From assembly GCA_031258265.1 (NCBI GenBank), contig JAIRNB010000363.1, positions 1 to 5,825 on the forward strand: 5,825 nucleotides of DNA, written 5' to 3'. This document shows, piece by piece, positions 1-5,265 of the stretch. The position numbers were made by a program, and so were the translations under genes. Every line of letters begins with the position of its first letter. The stretch's first letter is position 1. The notes beneath the pieces are model-generated. The model had not been told where the DNA came from. It searched no databases and saw nothing but the letters and a program-made list of their open reading frames with translations. The DNA is from Treponema sp. Lineage in GTDB: Bacteria; Spirochaetota; Spirochaetia; Treponematales; Breznakiellaceae.

Positions 1-365
1 ATGGCCAGTTCAACGCCCCGCATGTAGATGGACGCGGCAAAACCGGCCAGGTCGCTGACTACCCCGCCGCCGCAGGCGATAAAAAGGGAGTCCCTGCCTA
101 GTCCCGCCTCCTGGGCGGAGCGGAGGATCTGTTCCACCGCAGCCCAGTTCTTGTTGTTTTCCCCGGCCTTGAGGACGCAGAAGGGGCCTTGGGGGCTGAC
201 GCGCCGGGCCAGGAGCAGGGTATGTTCATCGCAGATGAGGAGGAAGGCCGCCGGGGCCTTCTTGAAAGCGGCGATGATCTCCTTAACAGGGGGAAGGGGA
301 CCGCTTATGTTAATGTCCTGGGGGAAAGTTCCGAAGTCGAAGTGCAGGTTCTGGGTTGTATTCAC
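1..365 (-). CDS. aroB: 3-dehydroquinate synthase, N-terminal part (cut by window edge)
   Basis: This is the first 121 codons of AroB, the cytoplasmic NAD- and metal-dependent enzyme that converts DAHP to 3-dehydroquinate in the shikimate pathway. Seen: a GEnnK element (residues 68-72) and the nucleotide-binding stretch GGGVVSDLAGFAASIYMRGV (99-118). The latter is close to the family's GGGVVGDLxGFAAAxYxRG, with Ser in place of the third Gly. The metal ligands and the C-terminal helical domain lie beyond the left edge. The GTG start (365-363) is preferred because AGGA (372-375) lies 6 nt upstream and the N-terminus has a normal length. The GTG overlaps the stop of the upstream regulator gene (GTGA), so translation is probably coupled. 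Other sugar-phosphate cyclases of this fold, such as the valiolone or deoxy-scyllo-inosose synthases, cannot be fully excluded from an N-terminal fragment, but AroB is by far the best fit. Confidence 0.9.
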   Translation of the reverse strand, partial: MNTTQNLHFDFGTFPQDINISGPLPPVKEIIAAFKKAPAAFLLICDEHTLLLARRVSPQGPFCVLKAGENNKNWAAVEQILRSAQEAGLGRDSLFIACGGGVVSDLAGFAASIYMRGVELA

Positions 366-964
366 GGGAGTTCCTGGTTCGGCATCCCCCCCATTACCAG
401 GCGGGAGAGGTAGAGGGTATTGGCGGGGTCTTTTTTTCCGGCATTCCGGTTTTCCGGGATGGTCTCCGCGAAGATACCAAAGGTTTTTTCGTCCAGGGCC
501 TGTCGGGCGGTGGCGGTATCCACGGTTTTGAGAAACGAAAGGCCGTAGTTATGGCAGCCATGTTCGATGATGAATTCCAGATCGCTTACCCCGATGAGAA
601 GGATGACGGCGAAATTTTTCCGCCGCGCCTGGTTGATCACCCGGTCTATGGCGTCCTTGTAGATCATGATGTTCCTGATGGTCCGTTTGAAGTAACGGTA
701 GCTGCGGCGGAGGAGTTCGTTGATGCCGTCGATGGTGACGGCGTACTGGATTTTCCGGCGGTTGAGTTTTTTGGCGGAGATCCATCCTTTCTGAGCCAGG
801 CGTTTGAGGATGGAATTGGTCATACCCAGGGAGGTTCCGGCGACGAGGGCCAGATCCCGTTGTCTGAGGGGCGTATCCTGGTCCAGGGAGGAGTAGATGT
901 TTTCCAGGATGAGGAATTCCGTGTCTACGGAGCTATTGGTTGTATTAATGACGGGGACATTCAT
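362..964 (-). CDS. Winged-helix (MarR-like) transcriptional regulator with C-terminal alpha/beta domain
   Basis: A 200-residue predicted DNA-binding protein. Residues about 16-80 form a winged helix: LRQRDLALVAGTSLGMTNSI (33-52) is the helix-turn-helix with recognition helix about 44-58, and a basic wing (KKLNRRK, 65-71) is followed by a YAVTIDGINELL strand-helix. This pattern recalls MarR-type regulators linked to exopolysaccharide clusters (SxGxxNxxLKxLxxKGW). A basic helical linker (83-115) leads to a C-terminal domain with a hydrophobic strand and GVSDLEF (125-131). That resembles a small Rossmann-like or ligand-sensing fold, but I do not recognise it. The ATG at 964 is chosen because the open frame above it, up to 1129, crosses a terminator and inverted repeats and reads as low-quality sequence. 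No clear Shine-Dalgarno precedes this ATG, which is odd. The stop overlaps the aroB start, so the protein may sense something tied to aromatic or envelope metabolism, but that is inference. Confidence 0.75.
   Translation of the reverse strand: MNVPVINTTNSSVDTEFLILENIYSSLDQDTPLRQRDLALVAGTSLGMTNSILKRLAQKGWISAKKLNRRKIQYAVTIDGINELLRRSYRYFKRTIRNIMIYKDAIDRVINQARRKNFAVILLIGVSDLEFIIEHGCHNYGLSFLKTVDTATARQALDEKTFGIFAETIPENRNAGKKDPANTLYLSRLVMGGMPNQELP
372..375 (-). promoter_or_regulatory. Ribosome binding site for aroB
   Basis: AGGA on the minus strand, 6 nt upstream of the GTG at 365. It lies inside the 3' end of the regulator gene. It supports the GTG as the aroB start, because no in-frame ATG lies nearby. 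Confidence 0.5.
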
Positions 965-1005
965 TACTTGGGGGGTTGCCGGAATGGACCGAAGGCCATG
1001 GAGGC

Positions 1006-1067
1006 AAGGGGGGGCCAGGGAAAAAGCGAAGGCTGCGGACAGACTGTCCGGAAAGTGGCCCCCCCTT
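1006..1067. repeat. 12-bp inverted repeat with 38-nt interior, upstream of the regulator
   Basis: AAGGGGGGGCCA (1006-1017) is the exact reverse complement of TGGCCCCCCCTT (1056-1067). The interior contains a separate 15-bp palindrome (1036-1050). The element starts 42 nt upstream of the regulator ATG. In RNA from the minus strand it could fold into a large stem with an inner hairpin. No U-tract follows the second arm, so it does not look like an intrinsic terminator. Its role is unknown; a structured 5' leader or an operator region is possible. Confidence 0.6.
1036..1050. promoter_or_regulatory. 15-bp palindrome, candidate operator for the regulator gene
   Basis: CGGACAGACTGTCCG has perfect 7-bp arms around one central base. 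Dyads of this size suit a dimeric winged-helix protein. It lies about 72 bp upstream of the regulator start and downstream of the operon terminator, so autoregulation is a reasonable guess. It could equally be the inner hairpin of the larger 1006-1067 structure. Confidence 0.4.
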
Positions 1068-1079
1068 CTAAATTTTATT

Positions 1080-1102
1080 AAAAAAGCCTTAAAATTTAAG
1101 GC
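1080..1102 (-). terminator. Intrinsic terminator of the molybdenum hydroxylase operon
   Basis: Read on the minus strand, GCCTTAAATTTTAAGGC (1102-1086) forms a stem with 8-bp complementary arms around one base, in practice about 6 bp with a 5-nt loop. Six T residues follow directly (1085-1080). It lies about 107 nt after the stop of the FAD-subunit gene and upstream of the regulator, so it separates the two transcription units. There is no T-run in the plus direction. The AT-rich stretch right after it (TAATAAAAT, 1080-1072) could double as a weak -10 region for the regulator, but no good -35 is visible. Confidence 0.75.
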
Positions 1103-1169
1103 CGCCGAAGGGGAAGATCGCTTTACCATAGGGGATACATACGCGGCCGGAACACGCTTTATGAAACCT

Positions 1170-1196
1170 TATGTTGTTCAAACATTGAACAACATA
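1170..1196. promoter_or_regulatory. 27-bp near-perfect palindrome after the FAD-subunit gene
   Basis: TATGTTGTTCAA (1170-1181), a 3-nt spacer ACA, then TTGAACAACATA (1185-1196): perfect 12-bp arms. It begins 12 nt after the FAD-subunit stop codon. No T-run follows on either strand, so it is not a standard terminator. Dyads with TTGAACAA half-sites are the kind bound by MarR- or TetR-like dimers. Alternatively the transcript could form a 12-bp, 3-nt-loop hairpin that protects the operon mRNA's 3' end. The sequence cannot decide between these. Confidence 0.55.
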
Positions 1197-1208
1197 GCAC
1201 TTTGGGCC

Positions 1209-2042
1209 CTAATCCGCAAGGTTATAGATGAGAGATTCTATGCAGCCGAGGATCTCCGATTTGATGAGGGGGCTGGGTTTTTCCGAGCTTGAAAGGGTTT
1301 CCCTCCAGCGGCTGAAAAAATCCTGGGCATCCCGGTGGCTGAGGGGGAGGTGTTTCCCCGTGAGGGCGGCTTCGCTGTCTTGGTCCCTGAGGAGGCACTC
1401 CCCGGCAAAGACGCTGCGGAGGCTGGTGAGGATGTTTTTGCGGTTTTTCATGATGAAGATGAGGACTCCCCCTTCCGCGCCGCTGTTCCGGTCTCCGAAT
1501 TTCCGGTAGGCGCTGAAGTCCCACTGGTCCAGGGGTATTCTGACGCGGGTGAGGAGTTCCTGTTTTTCCAGGGCGAGGCGGCCGGGCTGGGAGAAACGGG
1601 CGGCGGATATCCAGCGGACGTTTTGGGCGTTCCGGAGTTCGTAGATGGCGTCCAGGGCGATGAGGGCGGCGGTGCAGTCCAGCCGGCAGGCGGCGTGGCA
1701 GATATGGCCGCCGATGGTGGCTAAGCCCCGGAGATGGGGGCCGGCGACGCCTTCCAGGCTGCGGGTGAGGGCCTCCGGCACGATTTTACCCAGCCTGATG
1801 ATGTCCCGGAGTTTGACCATGGCGCCGATTTCCAGGTAGCGTTCGGTACGGCTCATGCGGCTGAGTTCTTCTATTTCGCTGAGGGCCAGGATGTTTTTGG
1901 GGAGGACGAGGCTGGAACTCCGTTGGCCGCGGATGATCTCCGTTCCCCCGGCAAAGGGGACCGCATCGGGGAAGCGGGTCCAGGCGTTGAAGAGTTCGCC
2001 CAGGCTGCCGGGGAAGAAGACCTGGTTATGCTGAGCGGCCAT
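1209..2042 (-). CDS. Molybdenum hydroxylase, FAD-binding subunit
   Basis: A 277-residue protein of the CoxM/XdhB-type family (FAD-binding domain of molybdopterin dehydrogenases). It would accept electrons from the two [2Fe-2S] clusters and hand them to an external acceptor. Seen: PFAGGTE (29-35), the first FAD pyrophosphate loop (family AGGTD/E), and GPHLRGLATIGGHICHA (101-117), the second loop. His113 replaces the usual Asn of TIGGN. The C-terminal half (about 160-277) fits the small C-terminal domain of the family, and the length is normal. The ATG lies 17 bases inside the preceding 2Fe-2S gene, with a weak purine-rich GAAAAGAAG upstream, so translational coupling is likely. Last gene of the operon, followed by the 1170-1196 palindrome and the 1080-1102 terminator. 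No typical NAD-site loop can be judged by eye, so the electron acceptor is unknown. Confidence 0.9.
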   Translation of the reverse strand: MAAQHNQVFFPGSLGELFNAWTRFPDAVPFAGGTEIIRGQRSSSLVLPKNILALSEIEELSRMSRTERYLEIGAMVKLRDIIRLGKIVPEALTRSLEGVAGPHLRGLATIGGHICHAACRLDCTAALIALDAIYELRNAQNVRWISAARFSQPGRLALEKQELLTRVRIPLDQWDFSAYRKFGDRNSGAEGGVLIFIMKNRKNILTSLRSVFAGECLLRDQDSEAALTGKHLPLSHRDAQDFFSRWRETLSSSEKPSPLIKSEILGCIESLIYNLAD

Positions 2043-2511
2043 AGATTCTTCTTTTCCGTATTTCCGCCACGGTTTGGAGGGCCTCTACCAGGGTGTCCGG
2101 GTCCGTACAACGGCAGCGAATCCCCTGGTAGGCGTCGAGGATCTCCGTCCGTTCCGGCCGGAGGGTCCGTTCCAGGAGGGCTTCGGCGGCGAGAATCTTC
2201 CCGTTGCCGCAGACCGCGCAGTTTTCCAGTCCCGCCCGGGAGAATCCTTCCGCGATGTCCTGGTATTCATCGGTCTGGGAAAAGCCTTCGATGGTGATGA
2301 TCTCGCTGCCCCTGATGCTGAAGGCGGGGATGAGGCAGGACTGGACGATGAGGCCGTTGAAGATGACAAGGCAGGCTCCGCAGCAGCCGGTGAGACAGTT
2401 TGTCTTAGTCCCCGTGAGGGCGAAGGAGTCCCGGAGGATATCGACAAGCCGGGATTCCGCCTCTGCCCGGACCACCACGTCTTCCCCGTTTAAGATAAAG
2501 TCGATTGTCAT
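2026..2511 (-). CDS. Molybdenum hydroxylase, [2Fe-2S] subunit
   Basis: A 161-residue protein with the usual two domains of the small iron-sulfur subunit (CoxS/XdhC-type naming). The N-terminal plant-ferredoxin domain holds one cluster: NCLTGCCGAC gives Cys39, Cys44 and Cys47, with Cys59 in QSCL. An extra Cys43 sits where Glu or Asp is usual. The C-terminal helical domain holds the second cluster: Cys98 and Cys101 (NCAVCGNG) and Cys133/Cys135 (CRCTDPD). The family consensus here is QCGFCTPG and CRCTGY, so all eight ligands are kept but the surrounding residues differ. The missing Gln before the third cysteine pair matters because that residue normally sits near the molybdopterin. The start is fixed by the ATGA overlap with the Mo-subunit stop and by GGAGG 7 nt upstream. 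It should relay electrons from the Mo subunit to the FAD subunit. Confidence 0.92.
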   Translation of the reverse strand: MTIDFILNGEDVVVRAEAESRLVDILRDSFALTGTKTNCLTGCCGACLVIFNGLIVQSCLIPAFSIRGSEIITIEGFSQTDEYQDIAEGFSRAGLENCAVCGNGKILAAEALLERTLRPERTEILDAYQGIRCRCTDPDTLVEALQTVAEIRKRRIYGRSA

Positions 2512-4970
2512 TCGCCGTCCTCCACGTCCTGTTCATTGGCTTTGGAGCTGAGGACCTTCCAGATACCGGCGGGCCGGAGGGGGATCTTGCGGAATGGATA
2601 ATCGGCGGCCTGGGATACTGCCTGGATATAGGCGGCGGGGATGCAGCAAAAGGGGAGTTCCCCGATACCCTTGGGAACGGTGGCGTCGTTCCAGAGGAAA
2701 TCAATGCGGATGGGGGGTATTTCCCCGGGGTTGGGGATTCCGTAGGCGGTGATGCCGGCCGGCCATAGAGCTCCCCCCCGGTATTCCAGGTCCTCGCCGG
2801 AGGCCCAGCCCAGGGCCTGGATGGCGGCGAGTTTGAGGCCCCGGCGGGCCCGGCTTTCCGAAAGAATCCTGCCGCCGTCCACCGCCAGCCATAGGCCCCG
2901 GATTACCGGGCTGTAGGAATCGGGTTTTAATTCGACTTCCACCACCGCGGCGGCCCAGCCGGGATGCGCCATGCTGCCGGGGTTGGGGATTTTCATGAAA
3001 GAACCGGCTTTTTTGAAGGATTTTTCTTCCGCCCCGCCGGGAATCTCCCGGACCGTGATGGGCAGGGGATCCCGGAACCGCTGGTTTCTGATGGTCTGGC
3101 AGCCCCGCTCCACCAGGGGGGTGATGGAACCGATGTTCCGGGAGAGGCTTTCCGGGCCGGAATCCGGGCAGAGGGCCGTGTTCCGGGAGACGACCCGGAC
3201 TTTTTCTTCCTCGACCCCCAGGGTTTCCCGGGCGATATTTGACCAGATGCGGATGAAGTCCTTCCCGGCCTTTACGCTGGTACGGATTTCCAGGGAGCCG
3301 TCTATATGAAGGGTGACTTCCACGGAGAAACCGCTTTCGCTGATGTGGAGGAAGCCGCTGCCCTGCCGGCCCAGGGCGATTCCGATGCCCCGCCGGTTTT
3401 CCGGCCGGGGCGGGGGGGCTTCTTCCCGCCGCCTGCGGCGGAGCAGCTCGTAGCTGCCCCATTTGCGGTAGTAATCGGCCATGGCCGCCGCCGTGTCCAG
3501 GAGCTGCTCTATGGGGGCGCTTTCCGGGGATGCGGGGCCCTTCCTGCGGGGGTAGTTGTCCTTTCGCCATTCCGCGGGGTCCAGGCCCAGGGAATCGGCG
3601 ATGAGGGAACCGTGCCGTTCCATGGCGAAGCCGCCCTGGGCCGCGCCAAAACCGCTGAAGGGTCCCTGGGGGGGGATGTTGGTCCTGATAGCCCTGGCCT
3701 TGAGGCTGAAGGCCTCCCTGCCGGCGATTCCCAGGACCCCCAGGCAGCTTTGATCCAGGATTTCCTCGTCAAAGACCGCCTGGGCCCCCAGGTCCACGGT
3801 GAGATCGATTTTGGTTCCCAACAGTTCCCCTTTTTCCCCCAGGGCGCTTTGTATTCTGATGACCGAGGAGTTCCGTTTGGGGGAAAAGCGGAAATCTTCT
3901 TCCCGGTTGAGGAGGAGCCGCACATTCCGCTGGGTAAGATAGGCGGCCAGAGCGGCCTGGCAGGCGATGAGGGAGGGATACCAGATTTTGCCGTCCATGG
4001 GGAGGCCGGGATCGGCGGCCTCGGTTATGATCTGATTTTCCTCCAGGGCCAGAACTTGGGCCGCCGATCTGCTTACATGGCCGGGCCACTGGGTGGCGGT
4101 GTGGATGACAAAGATCCGCTGGGCGATCCCTCCGCCCTCTGCCCCGGAGCTGATGTACTCCGCCATGGCGCCCACCGGCTCGCCGTAAGCGTGTTCCTGA
4201 ATCCCCGTGGAATAGGTGGAACTGAGGACTTTAGCGGGGGAGGCGAAGGCCGCGTCGGTGTCGCCTCGGTTGAAGCTGCGCTCCAGGAAGATCTCCGGCT
4301 CCGCCGGGCAGGGGGAGGGCGCCGTCTTGCCGGGGCTCTCCGCGGGGGCCTGTTCCGCCGGGCTGGGGGAAGGCGCCGCCGGGCCGGGGCTCTCCGCGGA
4401 GGGGGGAGACGCCTGCGCCGGGACAGGGGAGGGCGGCGGGATAGGGGAAGATGCCGGGCCGGTCCTTTGTGCGGCGCCGGGCGGGGACGCCGGTATGGCG
4501 CCGGATGGGGGCCTTTGTTCCCCCGGCGGCCTTTCTTCCCGCTCCGCCGGGATGGGGGAAGGCGCCGCCGGGGCGGGGGTTTCCACGGGGGCTTGTTCCG
4601 CCGGGCTGGGGGAAGGCGCCGCCGGGCCGGGGCTCTCCGCGGAGGCGGGGGCCGCGAAGACCGGCCTTTCTTCCTGGACGATGACCCGGCATTGCCCGGC
4701 GTAGGATTCCAGTTTTGCCCGATCGGGGCCGGCGAGGATGGCCACCGGTTCCCCCAGGTAGGAAAGTTCCCCGGCGGCCAGGATGGGGACCGGAAAACCG
4801 GCCAGTTCGTTTTTCCCCGGAATGTCTTTGGCGGTGATCAGGGTATAGGTTCGTTCCAGGCCGGGGTGTTCTATGGACAGAAGCCGGCCCTTGGGGACCG
4901 GGGAACGGATCGTTACAGCAAAAAGAGAGGACCGGTGGGGGATGTCTTGGAGCAGGGGGAGAGTCTCCAT
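2508..4970 (-). CDS. Molybdenum hydroxylase, molybdopterin-binding catalytic subunit (divergent, with repeat-rich insert)
   Basis: An 820-residue catalytic subunit of the xanthine dehydrogenase/CoxL superfamily. Domains in order: an a/b hammerhead domain (about 10-106, with FAVTIRSP, TAKDIPGKN and GEPVAILA); a Pro/Ala/Ser insert (about 107-226); its resumption (FNRGDTDAAFASPAKVLSSTYST); then the Mo-binding domains. Conserved: QEHAYGEP (258-265), TQWP (293-296), REEDF (356-360), a TN-PP-FSGFGAAQG segment (430-446), and KGIGELP with Glu771, the position of the catalytic glutamate. Altered: DPGLPMDGK (320-328) where GGGFGGK is expected, Ser439 in place of the Arg of RGFG, and KAGKD (567-571) where a GQG-type loop is expected. 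The frame is open throughout, so this looks like a working but divergent subfamily, and the substrate is unknown. The ATG at 4970 is the only start after an in-frame TAG two codons upstream. AGGAG abuts the ATG directly, an unusually short spacing. First gene of the operon. Confidence 0.88.
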   Translation of the reverse strand: METLPLLQDIPHRSSLFAVTIRSPVPKGRLLSIEHPGLERTYTLITAKDIPGKNELAGFPVPILAAGELSYLGEPVAILAGPDRAKLESYAGQCRVIVQEERPVFAAPASAESPGPAAPSPSPAEQAPVETPAPAAPSPIPAEREERPPGEQRPPSGAIPASPPGAAQRTGPASSPIPPPSPVPAQASPPSAESPGPAAPSPSPAEQAPAESPGKTAPSPCPAEPEIFLERSFNRGDTDAAFASPAKVLSSTYSTGIQEHAYGEPVGAMAEYISSGAEGGGIAQRIFVIHTATQWPGHVSRSAAQVLALEENQIITEAADPGLPMDGKIWYPSLIACQAALAAYLTQRNVRLLLNREEDFRFSPKRNSSVIRIQSALGEKGELLGTKIDLTVDLGAQAVFDEEILDQSCLGVLGIAGREAFSLKARAIRTNIPPQGPFSGFGAAQGGFAMERHGSLIADSLGLDPAEWRKDNYPRRKGPASPESAPIEQLLDTAAAMADYYRKWGSYELLRRRRREEAPPPRPENRRGIGIALGRQGSGFLHISESGFSVEVTLHIDGSLEIRTSVKAGKDFIRIWSNIARETLGVEEEKVRVVSRNTALCPDSGPESLSRNIGSITPLVERGCQTIRNQRFRDPLPITVREIPGGAEEKSFKKAGSFMKIPNPGSMAHPGWAAAVVEVELKPDSYSPVIRGLWLAVDGGRILSESRARRGLKLAAIQALGWASGEDLEYRGGALWPAGITAYGIPNPGEIPPIRIDFLWNDATVPKGIGELPFCCIPAAYIQAVSQAADYPFRKIPLRPAGIWKVLSSKANEQDVEDGE
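2519..2523 (-). promoter_or_regulatory. Ribosome binding site for the 2Fe-2S subunit
   Basis: GGAGG on the minus strand, 7 nt before the ATG at 2511, inside the last codons of the Mo-subunit gene. It confirms the ATGA-overlap start and permits reinitiation. Confidence 0.7.
4290..4640 (-). repeat. 54-bp in-frame repeat units coding the Pro/Ala/Ser insert
   Basis: Four related 54-bp units sit in two pairs. They code for AESPGPAAPSPSPAEQAP (residues 111-128), VETPAPAAPSPIPAEREE (129-146), AESPGPAAPSPSPAEQAP again (192-209) and AESPGKTAPSPCPAEPE (210-226). A 45-residue Pro-rich spacer lies between the pairs. Units one and three share a perfect 52-bp DNA match (4594-4645 and 4351-4402), 243 bp or exactly 81 codons apart. 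Identity at the DNA level points to a recent duplication or gene-conversion event. The coded peptide should be disordered and extended. Confidence 0.85.
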
Positions 4971-5134
4971 CTCCTAGGCAGTATATTCGGCGGTATTGCT
5001 TTGCGCCAGATCTCCGGGGAGGAAAACAATTACCCGCCGGGTTTTGGGATGGGTTCTGGATGGGGCAAAGCCTTGTACATTCCGGCTGGACTTTCCGAAA
5101 TTCCGGCGGGGAGCTATATTTACCATAGGGTTCA
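4971..5134 (-). other. 5' leader of the hydroxylase operon, no confident gene
   Basis: Between the likely promoter and the Mo-subunit ATG lie about 165 nt. The 8-bp arms 5033-5040 and 5103-5110 are perfectly complementary (CCCGCCGG/CCGGCGGG), so the leader RNA could fold. A 53-codon open frame starts at ATG 5135. It is in the same frame as the Mo subunit and ends at TAG 4976-4974, giving the arrangement TAGGAGATG in which its stop overlaps the ribosome binding site. It has no Shine-Dalgarno of its own and no recognisable protein character (basic, Pro/Arg-rich), so I do not call it a gene. I see no known riboswitch consensus. Confidence 0.35.
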
Positions 5135-5155
5135 TGAGAAAATCTCAAAATTATA
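5135..5155 (-). promoter_or_regulatory. Candidate promoter of the hydroxylase operon
   Basis: On the minus strand TATAAT (5155-5150) is a perfect -10 hexamer in an AT-rich stretch. The hexamer 17 nt upstream (ATAATG) is a poor -35. A small dyad, TGAGA-TTT-TCTCA (5147-5135), lies just downstream, where the transcription start would fall, and could be an operator. Position and direction fit the operon, but the weak -35 limits confidence. Confidence 0.4.
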
Positions 5156-5202
5156 GTTTTTAGATTGATTTTCATTATTCGGGGCTTACCCCGCGGAGGC
5201 TC

Positions 5203-5235
5203 ATTAACACCTTGTGTTAATATTGGTTTAACACC
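5203..5235. promoter_or_regulatory. Three TTAACAC half-sites upstream of the nuclease-like gene
   Basis: ATTAACAC (5203-5210), 3-nt spacer, GTGTTAAT (5214-5221): a perfect 8-bp-arm dyad. A third half-site, TTAACACC (5228-5235), repeats the first TTAACACC (5204-5211) at a distance of 24 bp. A -10-like TAATAT (5218-5223) is embedded in the second arm, without a good -35. The arrangement looks like a regulator binding region over or near the plus-strand promoter. No regulator is identified. Confidence 0.45.
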
Positions 5236-5256
5236 GGCGGCGATGCCGCCTGTTTT
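5236..5256 (+). terminator. GC hairpin plus T-rich tail in the leader (possible attenuator)
   Basis: GGCGGC-GAT-GCCGCC (5236-5250) is a 6-bp GC stem with a 3-nt loop, followed by TGTTTT (5251-5256) and then directly by the AGGAGG ribosome binding site. The shape is that of a weak intrinsic terminator placed immediately before a gene, so it could act as an attenuator, or it could simply be a leader hairpin. The tail is broken by a G, which lowers confidence. Confidence 0.35.
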
Positions 5257-5262
5257 AGGAGG
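5257..5262 (+). promoter_or_regulatory. Ribosome binding site for the coiled-coil/nuclease-like gene
   Basis: A full AGGAGG, continuing as AGGAGGGG to 5264. It is 3 nt from the ATG at 5266 and 6 nt from the next ATG at 5269. The spacing favours the second ATG as the main start, which would shorten the protein by one residue. Confidence 0.75.
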
Positions 5263-5265
5263 GGA

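Noticed and set aside
965..1129. N-terminal extension of the regulator to ATG 1129
   Set aside because: The extension would translate the terminator and inverted repeats. The winged helix starts normally from the ATG at 964.
1170..1196. Intrinsic terminator at the 12-bp palindrome
   Set aside because: No T-run follows on either strand, and a better terminator lies at 1080-1102.
4290..4645. CRISPR-like or mobile repeat array
   Set aside because: The repeats are in frame, 54 bp, adjacent rather than evenly spaced by unique spacers, and lie inside a conserved gene.
4293..4652. Frameshift or gene fusion at the low-complexity segment of the Mo subunit
   Set aside because: The hammerhead domain continues in the same frame on both sides and the insert length is a multiple of three.
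4971..5150. Molybdenum-cofactor or purine riboswitch in the operon leader
   Set aside because: I could not match the conserved core bases of either class; only a long-range 8-bp pairing is visible. A covariance-model search would settle it.
3306..5156. 616-codon open frame on the plus strand opposite the Mo-subunit gene
   Set aside because: Composition is Gly/Arg/Pro-rich with no recognisable domain. It is the expected by-product of GC-rich coding DNA, and the opposite strand carries clear family motifs throughout.
4231..5175. 314-codon minus-strand frame overlapping the Mo-subunit start
   Set aside because: Out of frame with the conserved protein, Pro/Arg-rich, and without motifs; the insert repeats keep it open.
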